In this document: one piece after another, positions 30,766 to 37,738 of the stretch | Layout of the letters: every line of letters begins with the position of its first letter | How positions within the stretch are numbered: position 1 is the stretch's first letter | Assembly: GCA_017517815.1 (NCBI GenBank) | Contig: JAFWYA010000078.1 | Coordinates: 1-40,710 of the forward strand | Direction of reading: 5' to 3' | DNA length: 40,710 nucleotides | DNA from: Clostridia bacterium | GTDB lineage: Bacteria; Bacillota_A; Clostridia; Christensenellales; Aristaeellaceae | Program-made: the position numbers and the translations under genes | The notes under the pieces: model-generated | Told to the model about the DNA's origin: nothing | Database searches by the model: none | What the model saw: only the letters and a program-made list of their open reading frames with translations

Positions 30766-31965
30766 ATGCCAACCGAAATTTCCCAACGCTGCCGCGCCCT
30801 TTCCCCTTCCGCAACGCTCGCCGTGGACTCCAAAGCCAAGGCCATGCGCGCTGAGGGAATCGACGTGATCGGCTTTGCAGCCGGCGAGCCCGATTTTGAT
30901 ACCCCCATTCAGGTGCGCAACGCCCTGAAGGAAGCCCTTGACCGCGGCCAGACCCGCTACACCCCCGTAGCCGGCACGCTGGAGCTGCGCACGGCCATCG
31001 CCCACCGCATGCTCAACGACCACGGCCTGCACTACTCCACCGACGAGATCATCGTGTGCAACGGCGCAAAGCATGCGCTGTACAACGTGTTTCAGGCCAT
31101 TTTGAACCCCGGCGACGAGGTCATCGTGGATAAGCCCTGCTGGGTCAGCTACCCCGAAATGGTGCGCATGGCCGAGGGTCGCCCGGTGTTCCTCAACTGC
31201 CCGGAATCGCAGGGCTTCCTGCCCAAGATGGACGATCTGGTGCGCTGCATCTCGCCCCGCACCAAGGCCTTCGTGCTCAACACCCCCTCCAACCCCAACG
31301 GCTGTGTGTGGACCCGCAAGCAGCTGCAGGAGCTGGCCGATCTGGCCGTGGAGCACGACTTCTACATCATCGCCGACGAAATTTACGAAAAGCTGGTCTA
31401 CGGCGATGCGAAGCACTACTCCATCGCCTCCTTCGGCCCGTCGGTGAAAAAGCGTACCATCCTCATCAACGGCGTCAGCAAGGCCTACGCCATGACGGGC
31501 CTGCGCATCGGCTACGCCTGCGGCCCGCGTGAAGTGATCAACGCCATGACCAAGTACCAGAGCCACGCCACCTCCAGCGCCAACGCCGCCGCCCAGCATG
31601 CCGCCGCCGTGGCGCTGACCATGGACCAGAGCTGCGTGGAGGATATGCGCAAAACCTACGAGCAGCGCCGCAACAGGATCGTGGAACTCATCAACGACAT
31701 TCCCGGCCTCAGCTGCCGCATGCCCAGCGGCGCGTTCTATGTGATGATGAACATCCGCGAGCTCATGGGCAAAACCATCGACGGCCGCGAGATCGACGGC
31801 AGCCTTTCCTTTGCCGACGCCCTGCTGGATCACGCCCACGTGGCCGTTGTACCCGGCGTGGCCTTCATGGCTGAGGGCTACTGCCGCCTGAGCTACGCCA
31901 CCTCCATGGACAACATCGTCGAAGGTCTCAAGCGCATCGCTGCATTTGTAAAGGAGCTGAAATAA
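30766..31965 (+). CDS. Class I/II aminotransferase, aspartate aminotransferase-like
   Basis: A 399-residue fold-type I PLP enzyme, closest in appearance to the Bacillus/Thermus type Ib aspartate aminotransferases. The start SPSATLAVDSKAKAMRAEG, FAAGEPDFDTP, NTPSNPNGCV (172-181), IADEIYEKLVYG (Asp204, Tyr207) and the Schiff-base Lys239 in LINGVSKAYAMTGLRIGY are all present. It would interconvert aspartate and oxaloacetate with glutamate and 2-oxoglutarate, but broader specificity is common in this group. AGGAGG lies 9 bases before the ATG. The next gene begins at the base after its stop. That neighbour consumes or yields keto acids, in line with a role in glutamate or aspartate supply. Confidence 0.9.
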   Translation: MPTEISQRCRALSPSATLAVDSKAKAMRAEGIDVIGFAAGEPDFDTPIQVRNALKEALDRGQTRYTPVAGTLELRTAIAHRMLNDHGLHYSTDEIIVCNGAKHALYNVFQAILNPGDEVIVDKPCWVSYPEMVRMAEGRPVFLNCPESQGFLPKMDDLVRCISPRTKAFVLNTPSNPNGCVWTRKQLQELADLAVEHDFYIIADEIYEKLVYGDAKHYSIASFGPSVKKRTILINGVSKAYAMTGLRIGYACGPREVINAMTKYQSHATSSANAAAQHAAAVALTMDQSCVEDMRKTYEQRRNRIVELINDIPGLSCRMPSGAFYVMMNIRELMGKTIDGREIDGSLSFADALLDHAHVAVVPGVAFMAEGYCRLSYATSMDNIVEGLKRIAAFVKELK

Positions 31966-33357
31966 ATGCTTGAATTCAGCAAAAAGACCAACATGCTCAT
32001 GCAGGCCAACTACCGCTATGAGCTGCAGGACGTTGAAAACCCCAACCTGTACCGCGACATTTTCGACTATCAGTCCATCCCCAAGATCGCGTTCAACAAC
32101 CGCCACGTGCCGCCGAACATGCCCAACGAGATCTGGATGACCGACACCACCTTCCGCGACGGCCAGCAGAGCGTGAGCCCCTTCACGCCCAAGCAGATCG
32201 AGCATCTGTTCAAACTGGAAAGCCGTCTGGGCGGCCCCTACGGCCTGGTGCGTCAGAGCGAGTTCTTCCTCTACACCGACCGCGACCGCGAGGCGCTGGA
32301 GCGCTGCCAGAACCTGGGCCTGCGCTTCCCCGAGATCACCACATGGATCCGCGCCAACGAAAAGGACTTTGCCCTCGTCAAGGCCGCGGGCGTGCGCGAG
32401 ACGGGCATTCTGGTGTCGTGCTCTGACTACCACATTTTCAAAAAGATGCACCTCACCCGCGGCCAGGCGATGGAAAAATACCTTGGCATCGTCAAGGCGG
32501 CGCTGGATCAGGGCATCGTGCCGCGCTGCCACTTTGAGGACATCACCCGCGCCGACTACTACGGCTTTGTGCTGCCCTTTGCCGAAAAGCTGATGGACCT
32601 TTCCCGCGAGGCGGGCATTCCCATCAAGATCCGCGCGTGCGATACCATGGGCTACGGCGTCAGCTACCCCGGCGCCGCCCTGCCCCGCAGCGTGGCCGGC
32701 ATCGTATACGGCCTCAACCACTATGCGCAGGTGCCCTCTGAACAGCTGGAGTGGCACGGCCACAACGACTTCTACAAGGTCGTGTCCAACGCAGGCACGG
32801 CATGGCTGTACGGCTGCTCGTCCATCAACTGCTCGCTGCTTGGCATTGGCGAACGCACCGGCAACTGCCCGCTGGAGGCCATGGCGGTGGAGTATCAGTC
32901 CCTGCGCGGCGAGACCGGCGGCATGGACCTGACCGCCATCACCGAGATCGCCGAGTACATGGAGCGCGAGATCGGTCTGGAGATCAGCCCGCGCCAGCCC
33001 TTCGTAGGCCGTCACTTCAACGTGACGCGCGCCGGCATCCACGCCGACGGTCTGCTCAAGGACGAGGAGATCTACAACATCTTCGACACCAACACCATCC
33101 TCAACCGCCCCGCGCTGGTCGCCGTGGACAGCCACAGCGGTCTGGCCGGCGTGGCTCACTGGCTCAACAGCTACTTCCGTCTGCAGGGCGACCATATGCT
33201 GGGCAAGCAGGACCCGCTGGTGGTGGAGATGAAGGCCCGCATCGACGCGCTGTACGCTGAGGGACGCAACACCGTCATGGGCGACGAAGAGCTGGAGCTG
33301 ATGGTGCGCGACTGCGACCGCGAGCGCTACGAGCGCATGATTTTCCACAAGTCATAA
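31966..33357 (+). CDS. DRE-TIM acyltransferase, probable Re-citrate synthase
   Basis: A 463-residue member of the isopropylmalate/homocitrate synthase superfamily. The DRE-TIM motif is WMTDTTFRDGQQS (Asp60, Arg64, Asp65), with metal-binding His264 and His266 in LEWHGHNDFYK and the later RHFNVTRAGIHADGLLKDEE. The C-terminal LeuA regulatory domain of isopropylmalate synthase is absent. From memory, the N-terminal NPNLYRDIF, the RQSEFFLY and SCSDYHIF motifs and the length agree closely with the Re-citrate synthase of Clostridium kluyveri, which makes citrate from oxaloacetate and acetyl-CoA with the opposite stereochemistry. The aspartate aminotransferase encoded immediately upstream would supply oxaloacetate. 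Homocitrate or isopropylmalate synthesis remains possible. Confidence 0.8.
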   Translation: MLEFSKKTNMLMQANYRYELQDVENPNLYRDIFDYQSIPKIAFNNRHVPPNMPNEIWMTDTTFRDGQQSVSPFTPKQIEHLFKLESRLGGPYGLVRQSEFFLYTDRDREALERCQNLGLRFPEITTWIRANEKDFALVKAAGVRETGILVSCSDYHIFKKMHLTRGQAMEKYLGIVKAALDQGIVPRCHFEDITRADYYGFVLPFAEKLMDLSREAGIPIKIRACDTMGYGVSYPGAALPRSVAGIVYGLNHYAQVPSEQLEWHGHNDFYKVVSNAGTAWLYGCSSINCSLLGIGERTGNCPLEAMAVEYQSLRGETGGMDLTAITEIAEYMEREIGLEISPRQPFVGRHFNVTRAGIHADGLLKDEEIYNIFDTNTILNRPALVAVDSHSGLAGVAHWLNSYFRLQGDHMLGKQDPLVVEMKARIDALYAEGRNTVMGDEELELMVRDCDRERYERMIFHKS

Positions 33358-33369
33358 GGAGAGAAACAT

Positions 33370-34407
33370 ATGCTGCATTTCGAATGCGATTACGCCTGCG
33401 GCGCCGTGCCTGCGGTGCTTCAGGCGCTGGCGGACACCAACGATGCGCAGGCCTGCGGCTACAGCGAGGACGCCTTCTGCGATGAGGCGCGCCGCATCAT
33501 TCTGGAAAAGTGCAACGCGCCCCATGCCCATGTGCATTTCGTGGTGGGCGGCACGCAGGCCAACCTGACGGTGATCGCCGCGGCGCTGCGCCCCTACGAG
33601 GGCGTGCTGTGCGCCGAGACCGGCCACATCAACGTGCACGAGACCGGCGCGGTGGAGGCCACCGGCCACAAGGTGCTGGGTCTGCCCCAGAAGAACGGCA
33701 AGATCACCGCCGCGCAGGTCAGGCAGGCGATGGAAGCTCACCTGGCCGACGCCAGCTTTGAGCACATCGTGCGCCCGGGCATGGTATACCTCAGCCATCC
33801 CACCGAGCTGGGTACCCTGTACACCAAGGAAGAGCTCATCGAAATGTCTTGCGTATGCCGCGAATACGGCCTGCCGCTGTTCATCGACGGCGCGCGCCTT
33901 GCCTACGGCATGGCCGCCATGCCCGACGTTGACCTGCCCTTCCTGGCCAGTATCTGCGACGCCTTCTACATCGGCGGCACCAAGTGCGGACTGCTGTTTG
34001 GCGAGGCCATCGTGCTCACCAGCAGCGCCCTCAACCAGCACTTCCGCTACCACATCAAGCAGCGCGGCGGCATGCTTGCCAAGGGCCGGCTGCTTGGCAT
34101 TCAGTTCAAGGCCATCTTTGAGGATGATCTGTACGTAAAGCTGGCTGCGCAGGCCAACCAGATGGCCCAGCAGATCAAGGCCCGCTTTGTCAGCCACGGC
34201 TGCCCGCTGTTTGCCGACACCATTGCCAACCAGATCTTTGTGGTGCTCGGCAACGACGTGTGCGACAAGCTGAAGGAAAAGTACCGTTTCACCGCATGGG
34301 AAAAGGTGGACGATACTCACACCGCCGTGCGTTTCTGCACCAACATGACCACAAAGCCTGAAGAAGTGGAAGCTTTGCTTGCAGACATCGACCGCGCCAT
34401 GGTATAA
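33370..34407 (+). CDS. Low-specificity L-threonine aldolase-like PLP enzyme
   Basis: A 345-residue member of the beta-eliminating lyase/threonine aldolase family, expected to cleave L-threonine or allo-threonine to glycine and acetaldehyde. The N-terminal FVVGGTQANL (57-66) binds PLP phosphate, His86 in ETGHINVHETGA stacks on the cofactor, Asp173 in FIDGARLAYG contacts the ring nitrogen, and Lys205 in YIGGTKCGLLFGEA forms the Schiff base. The family motif around SHPTELGTLYT is conserved. An AAGGAGA site precedes the ATG, 12 bases after the previous stop, so it is the third gene of the operon. The promoter for rpiB overlaps its last codons. Confidence 0.88.
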   Translation: MLHFECDYACGAVPAVLQALADTNDAQACGYSEDAFCDEARRIILEKCNAPHAHVHFVVGGTQANLTVIAAALRPYEGVLCAETGHINVHETGAVEATGHKVLGLPQKNGKITAAQVRQAMEAHLADASFEHIVRPGMVYLSHPTELGTLYTKEELIEMSCVCREYGLPLFIDGARLAYGMAAMPDVDLPFLASICDAFYIGGTKCGLLFGEAIVLTSSALNQHFRYHIKQRGGMLAKGRLLGIQFKAIFEDDLYVKLAAQANQMAQQIKARFVSHGCPLFADTIANQIFVVLGNDVCDKLKEKYRFTAWEKVDDTHTAVRFCTNMTTKPEEVEALLADIDRAMV

Positions 34408-34408
34408 T
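34379..34408 (+). promoter_or_regulatory. Promoter of rpiB inside the end of the threonine aldolase gene
   Basis: TTGCAG (34379-34384), 18-base spacer ending in TGG, and perfect TATAAT (34403-34408), which contains the TAA stop codon of the aldolase gene. Confidence 0.75.
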
Positions 34409-34447
34409 GTCTGTTAGCAACAACATCGCAAGGAGGCCTCTTCCATC

Positions 34448-34897
34448 ATGATTGCCATCGCCTGTGACCATGCGGGTATCGATCTCAAGCCCGCTGTGAT
34501 CGCCGTGCTGGACGAGCTCGGCATTATCTACAAGGATTTCGGCACCTTCTCCCACGGCAGTGTGGATTACCCCATCTACGGCGCTCGCGCCGCCAAGGCC
34601 GTCGCCAGCGGCGAATGCGACCGCGGCATCATCATGTGCGGCACGGGCGTGGGCATCGGCATGGCCGCTTCCAAGGTGCACGGCATCCGCTGCGTCACCT
34701 GCACCGACACCTATTCCGCCAAAATGAGCCGCCTGCACAATGACGCCAACATGCTGTCGCTGGGCGCCCGCGTGCTGGGCACCGAGCTTGCCAAGGACAT
34801 CGTGCGCGTATGGCTGATGACCGAGTTTGAAGGCGAGCGTCACGCGCGCCGCGTGGGCATGATCAACAAGCTCGACGACGGCGAGGAACTGGAATAA
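34448..34897 (+). CDS. rpiB: Ribose-5-phosphate isomerase B
   Basis: A 149-residue RpiB/LacAB-family sugar isomerase that interconverts ribose 5-phosphate and ribulose 5-phosphate in the pentose phosphate pathway. The start MIAIACDHAG gives Asp7 and His8, Cys64 in GIIMCGTGVGIGMAASK is the catalytic base residue of the RpiB type, and HNDANMLSLGARV closes the active site. Length is typical. Allose-6-phosphate isomerisation is a possible side activity. It has its own promoter, an AAGGAGG site, and a terminator 6 bases after the stop. Confidence 0.95.
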   Translation: MIAIACDHAGIDLKPAVIAVLDELGIIYKDFGTFSHGSVDYPIYGARAAKAVASGECDRGIIMCGTGVGIGMAASKVHGIRCVTCTDTYSAKMSRLHNDANMLSLGARVLGTELAKDIVRVWLMTEFEGERHARRVGMINKLDDGEELE

Positions 34898-34903
34898 CAA
34901 ACA

Positions 34904-34931
34904 AGCGCTTCCCTTCGGAAGCGCTGTTTTT
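34904..34931 (+). terminator. Intrinsic terminator after rpiB
   Basis: A perfect 9-base stem (34904-34912 and 34917-34925) with a CTTC loop, then G and five T residues. It lies directly before the ribosome-binding site of the next operon. Confidence 0.88.
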
Positions 34932-34946
34932 GTACCGGAGGAAACC

Positions 34947-35729
34947 ATGAAATCATTTCTCAGGGCCAGTCTTGCAACGGCAAAACTGTGTCTGAAGGAA
35001 AAAAGCTATTTCGGCTTCATCAACCAGCTGGCGGGCTACCTGCTGCAGGCTGCGGCGCTGGGCGCGCTGCTGATGATCTGGCGGTCGCTCTTTCTGCAGG
35101 GCGCAGACACCGGCGGCATGACGCTTGAGCAGCTGTATGCCTACACCATTCTGTCTACCGCGCTCGCCCCCATGCTGAATGTGCGCACGCCCGTATCCGG
35201 CTGGCTGCACGACGGCACGCTGCTGGGCCTGTATCAGCGCCCGGCCGGTATTTTTGCACAGCTGGCGGCGCACACCGTGGGCAGCTGGGGCATGCGGCTG
35301 ATGTGCCTGTCTGTGCCGCTGGTGTTGATCTCATCGGCGCTGGGCGTTGACCTGCGCCCGGTGAGCGCGTGGTTCTGGCTGTCGCTGCCGCTGGCCGTTT
35401 TGCAGGGCTTTGCGGTGGATTATCTGTTTGCATGCCTGCTCATCCGCCTGCGCAATCTGGAATGGTGCGTGCACTGCCTGCGCGAGGCGCTCAACGCGCT
35501 GTTTACCGGCTCTCTCATCCCTTTTGCGGCGCTGCCGTGGGGGCTGGGCCGCATTTTGCAGCTGACGCCCCTGGGCACGCTGGCAGGCGCGCCGCTGGCC
35601 ATCTGCACGGGGCTGGAGCAGCCGGGTATGCTGATCGCCGCGCAGATCGTGTGGAACATCGTTTTGTGGCCGCTGGCGCTCAGGTGCTTTGACGCGTCCA
35701 CCGAAAGGATGGTGTCCTATGGCGGCTAA
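34947..35729 (+). CDS. ABC-2 type permease, first subunit of a COG4586-type exporter
   Basis: A 260-residue integral membrane protein with six predicted helices, of the ABC-2 permease group that pairs with COG4586 ATPases (COG3694/COG4587 style). Amphipathic N-terminus (FLRASLATAKLCLKEKSYFG) precedes the first helix, and the motif LEQLYAYTILSTALAPML lies in the expected place between helices 2 and 3. The substrate is unknown. GGAGG lies before the ATG. It overlaps the next gene by 11 bases and so forms one unit with the second permease and the ATPase. No separate promoter was identified between the rpiB terminator and its start. Confidence 0.8.
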   Translation: MKSFLRASLATAKLCLKEKSYFGFINQLAGYLLQAAALGALLMIWRSLFLQGADTGGMTLEQLYAYTILSTALAPMLNVRTPVSGWLHDGTLLGLYQRPAGIFAQLAAHTVGSWGMRLMCLSVPLVLISSALGVDLRPVSAWFWLSLPLAVLQGFAVDYLFACLLIRLRNLEWCVHCLREALNALFTGSLIPFAALPWGLGRILQLTPLGTLAGAPLAICTGLEQPGMLIAAQIVWNIVLWPLALRCFDASTERMVSYGG

Positions 35730-36564
35730 GGCAAAATCGCTTTTCAGGCTGTGGAAGCTCTATGCCCTGATGGACCTGCGCTGGATGCTGCAGGACACCG
35801 CCAGCATGCTGATCGTGCTGCTTTCCGAAACCGTTCAGAACCTGTCCGCCATGGCAGGCGTGCTGCTGCTTGCCGTGCGCTTTGGCGGCGTGGGCGGCAT
35901 GACGGCTGACGAGGTGCTGTTCATGCTGGGCTTTTACGAACTGGCCTCGGGCCTTTGCATGATGCTCTTCGGCGGCTTCAACATCGCGCACATCAGCCGC
36001 CGCATCGGGCGCGGGCAGGTCGACCACATGCTCATCCAGCCGCGCCCTTTGTGGGTGCAGCTGCTCACCGAGGGCTTCATGCCCTTTTCCGGCAGCTGCG
36101 GCTTTCTCATCGGCCTTGTGCTGACCGCCGCTGCCATCCGCCGGCTGCACATCGCCCTCACGCCCGTATGGTTTGCCCTTCTGGGCTTTTACCTGCTCAT
36201 CCACATCGCGCTTACGCTGGGGCAGAGTTTTCTCTACGGCGCGTCGGCCTTCTGGCAGCCGGTCGCCTGCGAGGAGATCTCCAGCATGATCCTCGACCTC
36301 AACAGCCAGCTGGGCCGTTTTCCGCTGTTTGGCCTGCCGGGCTGGCTTTCGGGCCTGCTGCACACCGTGCTGCCCGTGGGTTTGCTTGCCTATCTGCCTG
36401 CGCTGTCGCTTCTGCGTCAGCTGGGCAAGCCGGTCGAGCTGGGCCTTCCCCTCGGCGTGGCCGCCGTTTTTGTGACCGCCGCCGTGGTCTGTTTTCAGAA
36501 AGGACTGAAGCACTATGAGCAATGCAGCTGCAACCGCTACAAGGACATGGGGCACCGCTGCTGA
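35719..36564 (+). CDS. ABC-2 type permease, second subunit
   Basis: A 281-residue membrane protein with six predicted helices, homologous in layout to the first permease. It has MTADEVLFMLGFYELASGL between helices 2 and 3 and the cytoplasmic GRGQVDHMLIQPRPLWVQLL, both usual in the DUF990-type ABC-2 permeases. The start at 35719 is preferred to the upstream 35689 because AAAGGATGG lies 8 bases before it. It overlaps the ATPase gene by 50 bases in another frame, which is long but compatible with coupled translation. Confidence 0.8.
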   Translation: MAAKAKSLFRLWKLYALMDLRWMLQDTASMLIVLLSETVQNLSAMAGVLLLAVRFGGVGGMTADEVLFMLGFYELASGLCMMLFGGFNIAHISRRIGRGQVDHMLIQPRPLWVQLLTEGFMPFSGSCGFLIGLVLTAAAIRRLHIALTPVWFALLGFYLLIHIALTLGQSFLYGASAFWQPVACEEISSMILDLNSQLGRFPLFGLPGWLSGLLHTVLPVGLLAYLPALSLLRQLGKPVELGLPLGVAAVFVTAAVVCFQKGLKHYEQCSCNRYKDMGHRC

Positions 36565-37504
36565 ATTGTGCCATGTGACCAAATACTTTGACCAGAAGCG
36601 CCCCGTTTCGCTCTTCAAGCGCGAGGTGCAGCGCATCCATGCGCTGGACGATGTTTCCTTTACGCTGCAAAAGGGCGAGTTCGCAGCATACGCAGGCCCG
36701 AACGGAGCCGGCAAATCCACCACCTTCAAGCTGCTTTCAGGCATGCTTCGCCCGCAGGCGGGCGAGGTGCGCCTCTTTGGCATGGACCCTGCCCGCAGCC
36801 GCATTGAGGTCATGCGCCGTACCGGCGTGTTGTTTGGCAACCGAAGCGAATTATGGTGGGATCATCCCGTGCGCGCATCCTTCGACTGGAAAAAGGAAGT
36901 ATGGGACATTCCTGATGATGTGTATCAACGCGCTGTGGGCGAGCTTCGCGAGCTGCTGGATCTGGACGACATCTGGCACACCTTTGCCCGCGAGCTGTCC
37001 CTGGGCCAGCGCATGCGCGCCAATCTGGCGCTCACCCTGCTGCACGAGCCCGACCTTGTGCTGCTGGACGAGCCCACCCTCGGCCTTGACGTGCTGGCCA
37101 AGCGCCAGATGATTGACTTTCTCAAGCGCATCAACCGCGAAAAGCAGGTCACGCTGCTGGTCACCTCCCACGACATGGACGATCTCACCGAAATGGCCGA
37201 CCGGCTGCTGCTCATCAACAAGGGCCGTCTGGCCTTTGACGGCAGCTACGACCAGCTGGTGCGCACCACCGGCGACAGCCGCATCATCCGCCTGCTCATG
37301 CGCGGCGATGCGCCCGCCATCGACGGCGCTGCCTTCATCGGCATGCAGGACGGCCGTCACGTCTACCGCTACGACGCCGCCGCGCTCACGCCCCAGCAGC
37401 TCTTCGCCGCCATCGCCCGCATCCCCGGCGTGGAGGACGTCGAACTCGGCCGCGAAGCCATCGAGCAGGTGATCGCGCGCCTGTACGAGGAGTGGAGACG
37501 CTAA
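36515..37504 (+). CDS. ABC transporter ATPase, COG4586 type
   Basis: A 329-residue ATP-binding subunit. Walker A is AGPNGAGKSTT (60-70), the signature is LSLGQ (161-165), Walker B is LVLLDEP (181-187), and the switch histidine is His219 in VTSHDMDD. The segment GVLFGNRSELWWDHPV (104-119) is diagnostic of the COG4586 group of uncharacterised exporters. A C-terminal extension of about 80 residues follows the core domain. It drives the two permeases encoded upstream; the cargo is unknown. An AAAGGA site precedes the ATG, and the stop codon lies inside the first hairpin of the cluster at 37501. Confidence 0.9.
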   Translation: MSNAAATATRTWGTAAELCHVTKYFDQKRPVSLFKREVQRIHALDDVSFTLQKGEFAAYAGPNGAGKSTTFKLLSGMLRPQAGEVRLFGMDPARSRIEVMRRTGVLFGNRSELWWDHPVRASFDWKKEVWDIPDDVYQRAVGELRELLDLDDIWHTFARELSLGQRMRANLALTLLHEPDLVLLDEPTLGLDVLAKRQMIDFLKRINREKQVTLLVTSHDMDDLTEMADRLLLINKGRLAFDGSYDQLVRTTGDSRIIRLLMRGDAPAIDGAAFIGMQDGRHVYRYDAAALTPQQLFAAIARIPGVEDVELGREAIEQVIARLYEEWRR

Positions 37505-37648
37505 GGGGCTCCGCCCCTTAGAAACCCCACTCAAGGGGCACAGTCCGCAACCTCAATCGTCGCGGAGGCTACTGCCGTAGCCACCGCTCGTTTCGGTTGA
37601 TCTCCTTCGGGTCGCTTTGCCCCTTCGGGGCAAGTGCCCACTGGGCAC
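37501..37648. repeat. Cluster of four stem-loops after the ABC operon
   Basis: Perfect or near-perfect stems at 37501-37521 (TCC loop, contains the ATPase stop codon), 37562-37587 (one internal A/A mismatch), 37617-37633 (TTC loop) and 37634-37648. The first is followed by AAACCCC, resembling the hairpin-ACCCC units at 23017 and 40449. The conserved 59-base core is absent. No T-run follows, so these are not ordinary terminators, although the first may still stop transcription. Confidence 0.75.
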
Positions 37649-37703
37649 ACGCTTCCCTCCGTCATCCCTTGAGAATCCCATCATGGTTTCGGTGATTGAT
37701 TTG

Positions 37704-37712
37704 TGGTATACT
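37704..37712 (+). promoter_or_regulatory. Extended -10 promoter of polA
   Basis: TGG followed by TATACT (37707-37712) with no good -35. The expected leader is about 20 bases and holds the TTGGAGGA ribosome-binding site. Confidence 0.6.
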
Positions 37713-37738
37713 GTTAAAAACAAGCTTTTGGAGGAACT

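Noticed and set aside
30733..33348. 871-codon minus-strand frame opposite the aminotransferase and Re-citrate synthase genes
   Set aside because: Crosses two well-supported genes and lacks any motif or translation signal.
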